64,000 nucleotides of DNA, from assembly GCF_009601705.1 (NCBI RefSeq), contig NZ_CP045687.1, forward strand, positions 408,630-472,629, written 5' to 3'. Below the pieces are notes generated by a model, which saw only the letters and a program-made list of their open reading frames with translations, made no database searches and was not told where the DNA came from. The translations under genes and the position numbers were made by a program. This DNA comes from Sulfolobus sp. E5-1-F. GTDB taxonomy: Archaea; Thermoproteota; Thermoprotei_A; Sulfolobales; Sulfolobaceae. Below are positions 7,597-17,220 of this stretch, piece after piece. The stretch's first letter is position 1, and every line of letters begins with the position of its first letter.

Positions 7597-8229
7597 TTAT
7601 ATTATTTTTCTTCTTTTCATTTCCATCAATATTTTATCTAATGAGATTGGTGGGTCATCTATACCATAACTTTCAGCGAAATTCTTTTTCAGTTCATTTA
7701 CGTCAATATCCTTTGTTTTCATTTCCGCTAATATTTTGTTAACTAAGTTAATTTCGTCCTCCCAGTAATTCCAAGGGTACATGAACCAGGCCCAGTTTAC
7801 AATTTCTTCCGCATAGTAATCTGGCATAATCTTTGCCGCTGGTTTTATATATTGTAAAGTCGCTGTTTTAACTTCTTTTGGGCTGAAATTTTCAGTTACA
7901 TACTTTCGAGCCAATTCTATACTGTCGCCCGTATCTGTTATGTCATCTACTATAATTACGTTCTTACCTGAAAGGTCAACTTTAAATGGATATTTCACCT
8001 TAGCCTCAGGGGTATGGGATGCTGTTACTATCCAGTGCTCTATCTTTATTGATAATATATCAAAGACGCCTAAGACGTCAGCTACTAATCTAGCTGGTAC
8101 TAAACCTCCTCTGGCTATTGCAACTATCACATCCACATTATAATCATTATCTTTAATTTTCTCAGCCAATTTAGTTGAAAGATTTACTATTTCGTCCCAT
8201 GTGACCACTTTCACTGGTATTTTGGGCAA
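7597..8229 (-). CDS. apT: Purine phosphoribosyltransferase, probably adenine-specific
   Basis: A 210-residue type I phosphoribosyltransferase. The PRPP loop [13 protein letters not shown] is at residues 91-103, and [12 protein letters not shown] at 38-49 binds pyrophosphate. It starts at TTG with GGGAG upstream. It is divergent from the methylthioadenosine phosphorylase gene, 83 nt away. From memory, the Saccharolobus solfataricus gene in this position was annotated gpT-1 but the protein was reported to be specific for adenine. The neighbourhood supports that: the phosphorylase releases adenine and this enzyme would return it to AMP. A 6-oxopurine substrate is the alternative. Confidence 0.85.
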   Translation of the reverse strand: MPKIPVKVVTWDEIVNLSTKLAEKIKDNDYNVDVIVAIARGGLVPARLVADVLGVFDILSIKIEHWIVTASHTPEAKVKYPFKVDLSGKNVIIVDDITDTGDSIELARKYVTENFSPKEVKTATLQYIKPAAKIMPDYYAEEIVNWAWFMYPWNYWEDEINLVNKILAEMKTKDIDVNELKKNFAESYGIDDPPISLDKILMEMKRRKII

Positions 8230-8282
8230 AATTAACTCCCTAAAAAATCTCTGTTAAAACTTTATCAAGTTTTTGGTTTATA

Positions 8283-8291
8283 CTTTATAAG
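8283..8291 (+). promoter_or_regulatory. TATA box of MTAP II gene
   Basis: ctttataag is centred about 26 nt upstream of ATG 8313, predicting a leaderless transcript for the phosphorylase gene. Confidence 0.6.
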
Positions 8292-8312
8292 GTACGTTAA
8301 TGTATTTCACTT

Positions 8313-9125
8313 ATGATTGAGCAAAATGAAAAAGCCTCGATAGGAATTATTGGTGGTTCTGGATTATATGATCCGGGTATTTTTTCAGAAAGTAAAGAAA
8401 TAAAAATATATACCCCATACGGGGAACCAAGTGATTTAATAACGATAGGTAAAATTGGAAATAAGACTGTAGCATTCCTACCTAGACACGGGAGGAGACA
8501 TAGAATTCCTCCTCACAAAATAAACTATAGGGCTAATATTTGGGCATTAAAAGAACTTGGGGTTAGATGGGTCATTTCAGTTTCTGCAGTAGGTAGTTTG
8601 AGAATGGATTATAAGCCTGGTGACTTTGTAATACCAGATCAATTTATAGATATGACGAAGAAAAGAGATTACACTTTTTTTGATGGTCCTGTAGTAGCTC
8701 ATGTCTCAATGGCTGATCCATTTTGTAACAGCTTGAGGAAATTGGTATTAGAGACTGCTAAAGAATTAAACATTAGGGCACATGAAAGTGGTACCTATAT
8801 ATGTATTGAAGGTCCTAGGTTTTCTACAAGGGCTGAGAGTAAGATATGGAGAGAAGTTTATAAGGCTGATATAATCGGCATGACGTTAGTACCAGAGGTT
8901 AATCTAGCCTGTGAGGCACAAATGTGTTATGCTACCATTGCTATGGTAACTGACTACGATGTTTTCGCTGAGATTCCAGTTACAGCAGAAGAGGTCACTA
9001 GAGTTATGGCAGAAAATACGGAAAAGGCTAAGAAACTTTTATATGCGTTAATTCAAAAGTTACCGGAAAAACCAGAACAGGGGTCGTGTTCCTGTTGCAA
9101 CAGTCTGAAGACGGCACTAGTATAA
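8313..9125 (+). CDS. mtnP: 5'-methylthioadenosine phosphorylase II
   Basis: A 270-residue trimeric-type nucleoside phosphorylase that splits methylthioadenosine into adenine and 5-methylthioribose-1-phosphate, recycling the by-product of polyamine synthesis. [11 protein letters not shown] at residues 10-20 and [14 protein letters not shown] at 56-69 are the family's phosphate- and substrate-binding motifs. The C-terminal Cys-Ser-Cys-Cys at 259-262 is the disulfide-forming tail known from the Saccharolobus solfataricus enzyme and thought to confer heat stability. The last 40 nt overlap the next gene in another frame. The divergent phosphoribosyltransferase gene completes adenine salvage. Confidence 0.95.
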   Translation: MIEQNEKASIGIIGGSGLYDPGIFSESKEIKIYTPYGEPSDLITIGKIGNKTVAFLPRHGRRHRIPPHKINYRANIWALKELGVRWVISVSAVGSLRMDYKPGDFVIPDQFIDMTKKRDYTFFDGPVVAHVSMADPFCNSLRKLVLETAKELNIRAHESGTYICIEGPRFSTRAESKIWREVYKADIIGMTLVPEVNLACEAQMCYATIAMVTDYDVFAEIPVTAEEVTRVMAENTEKAKKLLYALIQKLPEKPEQGSCSCCNSLKTALV

Positions 9126-9871
9126 GGAAACTAGTGAAGTTTTTAAATATAAATTTTCCTCAAACAGATTTAATAGTATATGGTCGTGGTCTTGAACTTC
9201 CTGCATTTACTTTTGCAAGAGCTCTTTCTTCCTTGAAGAATAAAATAATCAACATATTAAATATCTACGATTTTCTATTTATTTACAATCCGTATGTTGA
9301 AGTTTCAAACGTGGTAGTATTTACTGCGGATGAAAGTGAATTGCGGGAGCTTTTGGATAGTTTAGAGAGTCTAAGAATAAAAGGAAATATTTATTATTGT
9401 GGTAAGTCAGAGATAAAACCCAGATATAATTTTATTTCAATTATTAATTTGGATAGAACCTTCTGTGAGATTAATCTATCTCTATCCATTTTAAAGATAT
9501 TGTGTAATGATAATACAATAAGAGAAAAAAGGATTTTGGATCAATTAAACGATCTTTCGGATTTAGATGATTATGTTAAGAATTATGCAAAAGTTTTCAA
9601 GCCAGATTTGCCTATTTTCCTGTCTCCGATCATGTTTCCAGCTAAGTCTTTCTTAGAGAGTCTTGGAGTAAATGTTTCAAGTTATTTTGATACTAAAATA
9701 TTAGATGGTGCGCAGATAGTTTATACTGGTGTCGATATGCATATTATTAGAAGAATGATTTTTTCCTTAAAATCTAAGGGGGTAATGGTTACTGACGTTT
9801 TAATAGACGCAGACCCTCTATTAGCACCCATATATTTAAGTATGATTATGTTTTACTTAAAAAAGAAATGA
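9086..9871 (+). CDS. Hypothetical protein, possibly SIS/isomerase-like fold
   Basis: A 261-residue protein starting at GTG inside the 3' end of the phosphorylase gene (40-nt overlap, translational coupling likely). I do not recognise it with certainty. Alternating strands and helices, [18 protein letters not shown] near residues 32-49, and [18 protein letters not shown] near 75-92 recall the sugar isomerase (SIS) layout, and a second similar half follows ([20 protein letters not shown], then VYTGVD). The SIS Ser/Thr-Gly-x-Ser/Thr loop is not visible, so any catalytic role is doubtful. It precedes the hexaprenyl diphosphate synthase gene by 15 nt. Confidence 0.55.
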   Translation: MFLLQQSEDGTSIRKLVKFLNINFPQTDLIVYGRGLELPAFTFARALSSLKNKIINILNIYDFLFIYNPYVEVSNVVVFTADESELRELLDSLESLRIKGNIYYCGKSEIKPRYNFISIINLDRTFCEINLSLSILKILCNDNTIREKRILDQLNDLSDLDDYVKNYAKVFKPDLPIFLSPIMFPAKSFLESLGVNVSSYFDTKILDGAQIVYTGVDMHIIRRMIFSLKSKGVMVTDVLIDADPLLAPIYLSMIMFYLKKK

Positions 9872-9886
9872 AGGAGGTTCTGCTGA

Positions 9887-10732
9887 TTGGGCATCATAGA
9901 ATTTTGGTTAGAAGCTAAGACTACTATAGACAAATTAATAGAAGAGTTTCTAAATTCTAATAGAGATTGGGATCTAGTTGATATAAGTAGCTATATTCTT
10001 AAGGATGGTAAGAGATTTAGGGGAACTTTAAACATGTTCTTTACTGTTGCTTTAGGGGGAGATATTAAGGACTCTTATGGTGGTGCTTTGGCTATTGAAA
10101 TTTTGCATTCTGCTTCTTTAGCTTTGGATGATATAGTTGATCTAGATACAACTAGGAGAGGTGATAAAGCAGCATGGGTTGTATATGGAAATAGGAAAGT
10201 AATATTCATAACCAATTATCTTATTCCCACTGCTCTTAGGATAATTCAGACCTCTTATGGTGACGATGCGTTAAATATTAGCATTGAGTTATGGAAGGAT
10301 ACTTCAGTTGGTGCTTTAAGGGATATGTATGATAACAGTGACTACATACGAACAATCGAGTTAAAAACTGGTAGTTTATTTAAGCTTTCCACAGTATTAT
10401 CTGCATATGCTTCTAAACATTATAATACGAAACAACAGATGTTGGATGTTGGTAAGTATTTAGGAATAATTTATCAAGTAATAGATGATTTTGTTGACTA
10501 TAAAACTAAGAAAGTAGAGGAAATAAATGGTAGTGCAAAGCAATTATTTAAGTATTATCGAGAAGGAAAGTTGGAAGAGTATGTTAGGTCAGTATATTTA
10601 GAATATAAGCAAAAATATGATGAGCTAATAAGTAACATTCCCTTCCAATCTAAATATATTAGTGAGATAAGGTCTCTTCCAGAGTTCTTAGCTAACGGTC
10701 TTCTAAAGGAGGCTAATATAGATAAGATTTAA
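9887..10732 (+). CDS. Hexaprenyl (long-chain polyprenyl) diphosphate synthase
   Basis: A 281-residue trans-prenyltransferase that adds isopentenyl units to an allylic diphosphate. Both Asp-rich metal-binding motifs are present: DDIVD at residues 81-85 with following RR (90-91), and DDFVD at 200-204. The length and sequence match the Saccharolobus solfataricus hexaprenyl diphosphate synthase as I remember it, including the unusually long N-terminal FWLEA region. The product is probably the C30 side chain of caldariella-type quinones. It starts at TTG 9887 preceded by ggaggt. It is cotranscribed with the upstream gene (15 nt) and probably with the RimK-like gene downstream. Confidence 0.92.
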   Translation: MGIIEFWLEAKTTIDKLIEEFLNSNRDWDLVDISSYILKDGKRFRGTLNMFFTVALGGDIKDSYGGALAIEILHSASLALDDIVDLDTTRRGDKAAWVVYGNRKVIFITNYLIPTALRIIQTSYGDDALNISIELWKDTSVGALRDMYDNSDYIRTIELKTGSLFKLSTVLSAYASKHYNTKQQMLDVGKYLGIIYQVIDDFVDYKTKKVEEINGSAKQLFKYYREGKLEEYVRSVYLEYKQKYDELISNIPFQSKYISEIRSLPEFLANGLLKEANIDKI

Positions 10733-10767
10733 GAAATTTAAATTCAAGGTCTTTTTGGTGGATTATT

Positions 10768-11655
10768 ATTAGATTAGCAGTAATTCATGAATCTGAGAAA
10801 GTAACTAAAGCTTCTAAGCAGCTTTTATTAGAGATAAAAAATAGGAATCATAGTGCCTATTATATAAGAATTTCTAAATTAAACGCGGAAATAACTGAAA
10901 ATGGTATAGAATTCACATATAGTGGAAAGAAGGTTGATATAGATGGTGGATTAATAAGGAACTTAGGCTTCATCTCTACTACTGAACAATTCATAAAAAG
11001 GTTTGATGTATTAAGGGAACTAGAAAGAAGCGGAGTGGTGTTGATCAATAGACCAGATTCTATGTTATTGGCCAGGGATAAATTTGCAAGTTTAATGCGA
11101 ATGAAGAGAATGGGTATTCCAGTTCCGAATACTGCACTAGTAGAAGATCCCTTCGAAGTTATGAGACTAGTCGAAAGGTGGGGTGAAGTCGTAATAAAAC
11201 CCGTAGTAGGAAGTCTTGGTTTAGGATCTGTTAAAGTTTCAGATCCAGATATAGCATTTAGAGTAGCAAAGGCTATCTTATCAGTAAACCAGCCAGTTTA
11301 TGTTCAAAAATATGTTAAGAAACCGGATAGGGATATTAGAGTAATCGTAATTGGTGATAAGGTTTTAGGGAGCATATATAGAATATCTAAGGGCGGATGG
11401 AAGACTAATATAGCTCAAGGGGCTACGGCGCAAGTCTTAATTCCAGATGCAGAATTGGAGGAAATAAGTTTAAAGAGTGCTAAAGTGCTTGGTTTGGATT
11501 ATGCTGGGATAGATATTATAGAAGACGTAGAGGATGGTGGTTATAAGATAATTGAAGTTAACGCTGCACCTTTGTGGGATGGATTTGAAGCAGCTACAAA
11601 CATTAATCCGGCTAAATATATTGTGACACATTTAATAGAAAAGATTAGGAGATGA
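10768..11655 (+). CDS. RimK-like ATP-grasp ligase
   Basis: An ATP-grasp ligase of the RimK/LysX/MptN type, which adds amino acids (usually Glu) to a carboxyl acceptor. The ATP-grasp core spans about residues 95-290: [37 protein letters not shown], and the metal-binding IIEVNAAP. Full-length homology continues upstream of the first canonical start (GTG 11035) for 89 codons, giving the family's N-terminal domain ([15 protein letters not shown]). No ATG, GTG or TTG lies in frame there; an ATT at 10768, 7 nt after GGTG, is my best guess. The substrate is unknown; it follows the HexPPS gene closely. Confidence 0.8.
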   Translation: MRLAVIHESEKVTKASKQLLLEIKNRNHSAYYIRISKLNAEITENGIEFTYSGKKVDIDGGLIRNLGFISTTEQFIKRFDVLRELERSGVVLINRPDSMLLARDKFASLMRMKRMGIPVPNTALVEDPFEVMRLVERWGEVVIKPVVGSLGLGSVKVSDPDIAFRVAKAILSVNQPVYVQKYVKKPDRDIRVIVIGDKVLGSIYRISKGGWKTNIAQGATAQVLIPDAELEEISLKSAKVLGLDYAGIDIIEDVEDGGYKIIEVNAAPLWDGFEAATNINPAKYIVTHLIEKIRR

Positions 11656-11705
11656 GGAATAGAAAACCGTCTGAAAAATGTGATGAGGAGCTCTCGCACC
11701 TGATT
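11647..11705 (+). ncRNA. C/D-box small RNA (2'-O-methylation guide) candidate
   Basis: All four boxes of an archaeal C/D sRNA occur in order at standard spacing. They are C box GAGATGA (11649-11655, one mismatch), a 15-nt guide, D' box CTGA (11671-11674), a 5-nt spacer, C' box GTGATGA (11680-11686, perfect), the 13-nt guide GGAGCTCTCGCAC, and D box CTGA (11700-11703). The C box overlaps the stop codon of the RimK-like gene, and the D box ends 1 nt before the 3' end of the convergent lrp gene, so the RNA exactly fills the gap. By the D+5 rule the second guide would methylate the G pairing with the fifth base upstream of the D box. I did not identify the target. Confidence 0.75.
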
Positions 11706-12166
11706 TATAGATCAAGATCTTTCTTATCCTTTATTGATCTAAGTACAAGCATCGTGTAAGTTGATGTAACTCCATCCATATTTCCTATCTTATCTAATAC
11801 TTTTGCTAAATCTTCTCTAGTTGGAACTCTTACTTTCAGCACTGCATAATATTCTCCAGTTACATCATAAATTTCATAAATTTCTTTCATTTCCACTAAT
11901 TGTTTTAGTATATTATCATATTTCTTAGGATCCGCTTTTATTAACACAAAAGCTACAACGCTGAGCCCAATCTTATCGAAATCTATTTCAGTATAAAAAC
12001 CCTTAATGACACCATTTTCTTTTAATCTCTTTATTCTTACATATATTGTAGCCTCGCTTAAATTAAGCATCTTAGCTAGTCTAGAGAAAGGTATTCGTGA
12101 ATCTTGTTGTAGTATATTAAGTATCTTTTTATCAATATCATCAAGATAATAAAATGACGAATTCAA
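11705..12166 (-). CDS. Lrp/AsnC family transcription regulator
   Basis: A 153-residue regulator with an N-terminal winged helix-turn-helix (residues about 8-58: [14 protein letters not shown], then [21 protein letters not shown]) and a C-terminal RAM ligand-binding domain (about 65-145, with [15 protein letters not shown]). Such proteins assemble into dimers and octamers and respond to amino acids. The gene overlaps the flavoprotein gene upstream on the same strand by 4 nt, so it is probably the second cistron of that transcript. Its target is unknown; the linked lipid-type oxidoreductase is a candidate. Confidence 0.88.
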   Translation of the reverse strand: MNSSFYYLDDIDKKILNILQQDSRIPFSRLAKMLNLSEATIYVRIKRLKENGVIKGFYTEIDFDKIGLSVVAFVLIKADPKKYDNILKQLVEMKEIYEIYDVTGEYYAVLKVRVPTREDLAKVLDKIGNMDGVTSTYTMLVLRSIKDKKDLDL

Positions 12167-13161
12167 ATAAGAGACCTCCCAAAGATCTTTATCAAGTCAA
12201 CTCTATTAAAGTCGCCTATTGCAAATTTTAAAATTATTTGGGGATCATTATTAAGTAAGGCTTTCGAAAGTCTTACAGTACCTGGGTCTCTTTCCTTCGT
12301 CATTTTTATAATTTTTGCATGCCAGTTTAACGACCAATATAGCTTACTCCTTTTAAATTCCTTTTTGAAGTTTTTTCCAGTTAATATGGAATCAGCTAAA
12401 ATTTTTGAAGAAATAATCGATGGTCTTATCCCCTCTCCAGTTATTGCATATACAGTACCCAAAGCCTCACCCGTGTAACTACCGTCTAATCTGTCTTCTA
12501 TCACTCCATAATCTGTAACCCTAGCTCCATGAAACATTTTAATTCTCCCCTTGAGGATCTGTTTTAATCTTTCCTTTAACTCCGGCACCTCAGCGTATCC
12601 TCCAATCCCAATTTTAGATCCCTCTCTATCTGGAAATACCCAAGCATAGCCCAAAAAGCCTGAGTAAAAATAGAATTCCACAACTTCTTTATCTATTTCG
12701 TAATCTGTAATGTACTGGATGGCGGGAATTGACATAGACTTAGTTACACTATAATGCCCTGTTGCAAATATTATCTTATTATGATCTAATGGTTTATCAT
12801 TAACGTAGTACTTATCACCCTTTTTTATAACTTTTGAATTAAATTCTACATTTACTTCATCTGAAAGTCTTTTTAAGAAGAGAGGTTTATCGATAATGTA
12901 TCCTAGCTTGTTATTTGTTTTTATATCAAAAACAAGTTTATTATCAAGATATATTCTAAAACCCTTTATTTCACTAATTATAGTTTCATTGGGTATTGGT
13001 ATTATATTTTCTATTCCAGTAATTAATCCCCATGCACAAGGTTTGAGTCCAGGTTCTTCCATACTCTCGTAGACTGTTGCCTCAACTTTTTTACTCCCTT
13101 TTAAAAAATAAGCTAGAGATAGCCCTGCGGGACCTGCCCCTACTATTGCTATTCTCGTCAT
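12163..13161 (-). CDS. FAD-dependent geranylgeranyl reductase family protein, paralog
   Basis: A 332-residue flavoprotein with an N-terminal dinucleotide-binding [11 protein letters not shown] (residues about 8-18), a central GYAWVFPD motif followed by GIGGY, and the family's C-terminal GEGI-type FAD contact (TGEGIRPS). The YxWxFP pattern marks geranylgeranyl reductase relatives that saturate isoprenoid double bonds. It is shorter than the true archaeol enzyme at 15859 (453 residues) and lacks most of the C-terminal domain, so its substrate is probably different, perhaps a quinone or polyprenyl chain. It is followed by the lrp gene with a 4-nt overlap and preceded by a membrane protein gene 7 nt away. 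Confidence 0.75.
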   Translation of the reverse strand: MTRIAIVGAGPAGLSLAYFLKGSKKVEATVYESMEEPGLKPCAWGLITGIENIIPIPNETIISEIKGFRIYLDNKLVFDIKTNNKLGYIIDKPLFLKRLSDEVNVEFNSKVIKKGDKYYVNDKPLDHNKIIFATGHYSVTKSMSIPAIQYITDYEIDKEVVEFYFYSGFLGYAWVFPDREGSKIGIGGYAEVPELKERLKQILKGRIKMFHGARVTDYGVIEDRLDGSYTGEALGTVYAITGEGIRPSIISSKILADSILTGKNFKKEFKRSKLYWSLNWHAKIIKMTKERDPGTVRLSKALLNNDPQIILKFAIGDFNRVDLIKIFGRSLI

Positions 13162-13168
13162 ATATTGT

Positions 13169-13681
13169 TCACTTTTTTCTGAAGTAAAATAAAGCTATAA
13201 TGGCCAAAATTAAAAATCCAGCATATAAGGGTAAGAGCGCGTAAAAGTTTGTTATAAACGCTCTTCCTATTATTGATCCAATAATTAAGACTAATATAAA
13301 TGCAAATAATCCATTTCCTACATACAATATATCTCTCTTTATTATATTAGGTAATACCGATTTTAACACTAGAAACAAGTTATATATAAATGGAATAGAA
13401 AAGGCTAGTGTAACTATTGCGAATTTGTACTCATCTTGATATGCCATAACAAAGAAAACTCCAGCTACATCCGCAAATGTTGATAGAGCGGTGAAGTAAA
13501 GAGTGCTAATAGCGGTTTTTATGTCATTTGCCCAAGGTTTCTCAGAAATTAAGATATAGATTGCAATAATGAAGTCTATTGTAGCTCCTGCTAGAAATGC
13601 TATAAAAGAGTCTACTAAACCTGGAACTATTGGTAAAACTATCATCAATATGGAAAGGGGTAACGTGTAGCTGGCTTTCAT
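13169..13681 (-). CDS. Small integral membrane protein, 170 residues
   Basis: An integral membrane protein with about six hydrophobic segments (for example [71 protein letters not shown]) and a short basic C-terminus (RKK). I recognise no family motif. It heads a three-gene minus-strand unit with the reductase-family flavoprotein and the Lrp regulator. A role in handling a lipid or quinone substrate of the flavoprotein is possible, but rests on position alone. The promoter should lie between 13682 and 13738, shared with the divergent asparaginase gene. Confidence 0.65.
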   Translation of the reverse strand: MKASYTLPLSILMIVLPIVPGLVDSFIAFLAGATIDFIIAIYILISEKPWANDIKTAISTLYFTALSTFADVAGVFFVMAYQDEYKFAIVTLAFSIPFIYNLFLVLKSVLPNIIKRDILYVGNGLFAFILVLIIGSIIGRAFITNFYALLPLYAGFLILAIIALFYFRKK

Positions 13682-13738
13682 CTTATTCTTAAAGACTATT
13701 AATTAGAAAATAAAAATATCTATTCCTAATAGAAGAGT

Positions 13739-14569
13739 GTGAGATATAATTTACCAGTACTTGTAATACACGGTGGAGCAGGAAGTTGGCAAATAGCTGA
13801 TCAAGATAAGGCTAAATTGACAATAAGTGAAGCGTTAGAAAGAGGATATTATGAGTTTAGGAAAGGTTCTGCGCTCGAAGCAGTAGTAGAGGCTATATAT
13901 TATATGGAGGAGTCTGGGGTTTTTGATGCTGGTAAAGGAAGTGTGAGAAACTCGGCTGGATATATTGAAATGGATGCTGGAATAATGATAGGTAATACAC
14001 TTCAGGCAGGAGGTATCATGGGATTAAGGGAAGGTAGTGCAATAAAAAAGGCTTTAGAGATCTTACTTCAAAATAAGCATGTGTTAATGATAGGCAATAG
14101 TGGTAATAATAACTCTAATAATAATAATATTATTTCAGAGAGCAAAGTTTTTGGAGATACTGTAGGTGCTGTAGCCTTAGACCAGCATGGTAATTTAGTA
14201 GCTGGGACTAGCACTGGTGGGATAAAAGGAAAATTACCTGGAAGAGTTGGGGATTCTCCTATACCGGGTGCTGGTTATTATGCAACGTCCAATGTAGCTG
14301 TTTCTAGTACAGGGATTGGTGAGATAATTTTAAGGATGTTACCCGCTAAAGAAGTGGATATTTTAGTCTCATTGGGTTATACTATTGATGATGCTCTAAG
14401 AGCCGTGATAAACAAAATAACTAAAATTTTTGGAAAAGATAATATAGGAATGATAGGATTAGATAAATATGGGAATGCCTCCGCATACTATAATACAAGA
14501 GGGATGGCTAGAGGTGTTATTTCCTCAGATGGGGTTAAGAGAGTATATGTCTTCGAGGGTGAGATCTAA
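13739..14569 (+). CDS. Plant-type (Ntn) L-asparaginase / isoaspartyl peptidase
   Basis: A 276-residue precursor of the N-terminal-nucleophile hydrolase family that cleaves asparagine or beta-aspartyl dipeptides. HGGAGSW at residues 11-17 and the autocleavage site [10 protein letters not shown] place the catalytic Thr at residue 141; processing yields alpha and beta subunits. Just before that site lies a low-complexity loop ([10 protein letters not shown], 121-130), in the flexible linker usually lost after cleavage. It starts at GTG. The stop codon abuts the ATG of the next gene (14570), so the two are coupled. Confidence 0.88.
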   Translation: MRYNLPVLVIHGGAGSWQIADQDKAKLTISEALERGYYEFRKGSALEAVVEAIYYMEESGVFDAGKGSVRNSAGYIEMDAGIMIGNTLQAGGIMGLREGSAIKKALEILLQNKHVLMIGNSGNNNSNNNNIISESKVFGDTVGAVALDQHGNLVAGTSTGGIKGKLPGRVGDSPIPGAGYYATSNVAVSSTGIGEIILRMLPAKEVDILVSLGYTIDDALRAVINKITKIFGKDNIGMIGLDKYGNASAYYNTRGMARGVISSDGVKRVYVFEGEI

Positions 14570-15109
14570 ATGAAGATATTAGTAATGAGTAATATTAGAT
14601 TCCCCGAACCTCATGTTGAAAGTACGTTATCAAGTATTATAAAGAAGGAGGAGCCAGAGGTTATAGTATTAAATGGTGATACCACCCAATGTTATTGGGA
14701 TTATGAGTGTCCTAGAGTTATTGATGTACTCTATGTCATTAGGAGTATAGCTCCTTGGGCCCAGATAATTTACGTTCAAGGAGATATGGATCCTCATGCA
14801 ATTAAGTGCATAACTGCAGAGCCCAGATATAGGGAGGAGATAATTGGCACAACTATGTACATTGCGGAAGCAGCTTCTGTTAAATATCATATTATTCATG
14901 GACATCAAGGAGAAATAGATCAGTTAAGGAAAAGTATTGGTGCCGGTCCATGGGATTGGTTAGTAATAGGTCAATATAAGAGACTAGAAATCGATAAACT
15001 AGCAAGGGTATTATATAGTGGGGGTATAACTAGGGAATTCCCACCTGAGGCAAGAGGTTATGTAGTTATAACTGACTCCAATTTTTACATTAGGAATCTA
15101 AGAACTTAA
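14570..15109 (+). CDS. Calcineurin-like phosphoesterase fold protein with altered metal site
   Basis: A 179-residue protein with the YfcE/MJ0936-like metallophosphoesterase layout. GDTTQ (36-40), VQGDMDPH (69-76) and HGHQGE (near 114) correspond to motifs II, III and IV/V. The first motif, normally Asp-x-His, is SNIR at residues 7-10, and motif III has Asp for the usual Asn of GNHD. Two or more metal ligands are therefore changed, and activity may be lost or different. It starts directly after the asparaginase stop. It overlaps the convergent small gene by 4 nt at the 3' end. Confidence 0.7.
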   Translation: MKILVMSNIRFPEPHVESTLSSIIKKEEPEVIVLNGDTTQCYWDYECPRVIDVLYVIRSIAPWAQIIYVQGDMDPHAIKCITAEPRYREEIIGTTMYIAEAASVKYHIIHGHQGEIDQLRKSIGAGPWDWLVIGQYKRLEIDKLARVLYSGGITREFPPEARGYVVITDSNFYIRNLRT

Positions 15110-15342
15110 CCACATGTTGGAAAATATGTTCTTCTTGCGAGTTCCAGTATTTTCACGTCATATATTTCTTCTACGGGATTCAAATCAGATCCCTCTTCCC
15201 AAATTTTATAGTCATTTGCAAATATGCTATTCTTTTCTCCTCTATAGAATAATATTTCGTTTATAAATGGTATTTTTCTGAGAGAGTTGATAATGTTTCT
15301 TATGTTGTTATCAATTATCCTATACTTGATTACTATAATCAC
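15106..15342 (-). CDS. Small hypothetical protein, 78 residues
   Basis: An ATG-initiated 78-residue protein of unknown function. It reads as a compact alpha/beta domain: a strand (IIVIKYRII), a helix ([13 protein letters not shown]), a strand (INEILFYRG), and a C-terminal helix ending in Thr-Cys-Gly. It is convergent with the phosphoesterase gene (4-nt overlap) and divergent from the gene at 15436. No metal or nucleotide motif is seen. The tight tail-to-tail packing argues that it is a real gene. Confidence 0.5.
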   Translation of the reverse strand: MIIVIKYRIIDNNIRNIINSLRKIPFINEILFYRGEKNSIFANDYKIWEEGSDLNPVEEIYDVKILELARRTYFPTCG

Positions 15343-15435
15343 ATATTATAATTCTCTCTATATTCTCTTAAGATAATTGATAATAATAAGTGGTATTTTC
15401 ATAAACCATTTAAATTTGAGTCTTACTAATAGCTT

Positions 15436-15819
15436 ATGCAACTTGAAAATAAGCCCATTGTAGTAATCTCTTCAACTAACGCTGAAGAAATACCAAATTT
15501 CGTTAGGACGATGTTTAAGGATTGTAGGTTGAATGGGAGTAAGAAATTAATAATAAATTTCATTTCATCGATTCCTTACCCAGAGTTCATACAAAATGCC
15601 AGGGAGGCTCTTTTAGATAATATAGATTTAGGTACTTATATTTACATTTGGAAGCCCGAAGAGGTTGATCAAATGATGCGAAAGATCTTAGAAAATAGTC
15701 AAGATATGAAAGGTATAATAATATATTGTGATAATGATAATAAACGTTTTATCGAAAAAATACTACCCAAGATTCCTAATTCAATAAAGGCGAATATTAT
15801 AAAGGATTATTGTAAATAA
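15436..15819 (+). CDS. Hypothetical alpha/beta protein, 127 residues
   Basis: I do not recognise this family. The 127 residues alternate strands and helices as in a flavodoxin- or receiver-like fold: PIVVISSTNAEEIPNFVR, KLIINFIS, TYIYIWKPEEVDQMMRKI, KGIIIYCDNDNKRFIEKIL. No catalytic motif is evident. It lies 39 nt upstream of the geranylgeranyl reductase gene on the same strand and may be cotranscribed with it, with a ggaggaa element before the next start. Confidence 0.5.
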   Translation: MQLENKPIVVISSTNAEEIPNFVRTMFKDCRLNGSKKLIINFISSIPYPEFIQNAREALLDNIDLGTYIYIWKPEEVDQMMRKILENSQDMKGIIIYCDNDNKRFIEKILPKIPNSIKANIIKDYCK

Positions 15820-15858
15820 TTTTTTATTCTAAGGAGGAAAGTAGATAGTGGTGCTAAA

Positions 15859-17220
15859 TTGAAAAGAGCGGAATATGATGTTTTAATTATTGGCTTAGGT
15901 ATAGCTGGTGCATCACTTGCCTGGAAATTATCTCAATCTAACCTTAAGGTATTAGCAATAGATAGTAAACCATGGAACAGATTTGGCGATAAACCTTGTG
16001 GAGACGCAATAAGCAAAGAACATTTCGATAACCTAGGAATGCCTTATCCTCAAGGTAAAGAATTAGAGGAGAAGGTAGAGGGTATAAAACTGTATAGCCC
16101 TGATATGAAAACCGTATGGACTGTAAAAGGAGAAGGTTTTGAAATTGATTCTCCCAGTTATGTGCAGAGACTAACCAAAGAGGCTAGAGAAAGGGGAGTT
16201 GAAATTTTAGATCTAACTACAGCAATGAAACCGATAATAGTTGGCAATAAAGTTGAAGGAGCGGTCTTGGTTAATAGAAGGACTAATGAAACTATAGAGG
16301 CAAAAGCTAAAATTACAGTCGACGCTACTGGATATTCAACTAGCTTCAGAAGTAAGCTTCCATTTGAATTTCCGGTGACTGAAACATTAGATGATAAAGA
16401 TGCCGATGTTGCATATAGAGAAGTGTTAAATACTAAGGACGAAATTGAAGAATATCCCTATTTAAGAATATTCATAACACAGAAGGCCTCCCCAGGAGGT
16501 TATTGGTGGTACTTTCCAAAAGGGCCAAATAAGGTTAATGTTGGTCTAGGTATACAAGGAGGTATGGGATATCCTAGTATTCATGAGTTCTATAATAAAT
16601 ACGTTGACTATTATGCTCCAGACATAGATAAGAATAGACTATTAGTTAAAGGTGGAGCGTTAGTGCCTACTAGAAGGCCACTTGCAACTATTGTATGGGA
16701 TGGTATAGCAGTAATAGGCGATTCAGCATTTACAGTTAATCCGGTACACGGAGGAGGAAAAGGTTCTGCAATGATTTCAGCTTATTGCGTTGGTAAAGCT
16801 ATACTTAATGCATTTGAGAATAGCGATTTCTCTGCAAAAGGACTATGGAATGCTAACGAGTGCTATATAGAGAGATATGGCGCTAAGCAAGCTAGTCTTG
16901 ACTTGTTTAGGAGATTTCTACAGAGGTTAAGTGATGATGAGATAAATTATGGAATGAATAAAAAAGTGATAAGAGAAGAGGACTTATTGGAGGCAAGTGC
17001 AAATGGTGATCTTCAACTTTCCACAGCCGAAAAGGCGATGAGAATTATTATGGCCCTTGGAAAACCATCATTACTATTTAAGCTAAAAACTGTTGCCGAG
17101 TATATGAGGAAGATTAAAGATGTTTATAAACACTTTCCAGCGGAGCCTAAGGATTTAATGAAATGGAAATATAATGTGGACTCGATAATTTTAGAATTTA
17201 ATAAAGCTTTGGAAAAGTAG
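15859..17220 (+). CDS. Geranylgeranyl reductase (archaeal membrane lipid saturation)
   Basis: A 453-residue FAD enzyme that reduces the geranylgeranyl chains of archaeal ether lipids to phytanyl chains. GLGIAGAS at residues 12-19 binds FAD, and the substrate motif [11 protein letters not shown] is followed by VNVGLG. Cys47 in DKPCGD matches the cysteine reported in the active site of the Sulfolobus acidocaldarius enzyme; the length is the same as I remember it. [14 protein letters not shown] is the family's second FAD contact. It starts at TTG 15859. The last 30 nt overlap the convergent DUF2070 gene. Confidence 0.92.
   Translation: MKRAEYDVLIIGLGIAGASLAWKLSQSNLKVLAIDSKPWNRFGDKPCGDAISKEHFDNLGMPYPQGKELEEKVEGIKLYSPDMKTVWTVKGEGFEIDSPSYVQRLTKEARERGVEILDLTTAMKPIIVGNKVEGAVLVNRRTNETIEAKAKITVDATGYSTSFRSKLPFEFPVTETLDDKDADVAYREVLNTKDEIEEYPYLRIFITQKASPGGYWWYFPKGPNKVNVGLGIQGGMGYPSIHEFYNKYVDYYAPDIDKNRLLVKGGALVPTRRPLATIVWDGIAVIGDSAFTVNPVHGGGKGSAMISAYCVGKAILNAFENSDFSAKGLWNANECYIERYGAKQASLDLFRRFLQRLSDDEINYGMNKKVIREEDLLEASANGDLQLSTAEKAMRIIMALGKPSLLFKLKTVAEYMRKIKDVYKHFPAEPKDLMKWKYNVDSIILEFNKALEK

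Noticed and set aside
11035-11655. RimK-like gene starting at GTG 11035
   Set aside because: The upstream 89 codons encode the expected N-terminal domain of the family without stops.
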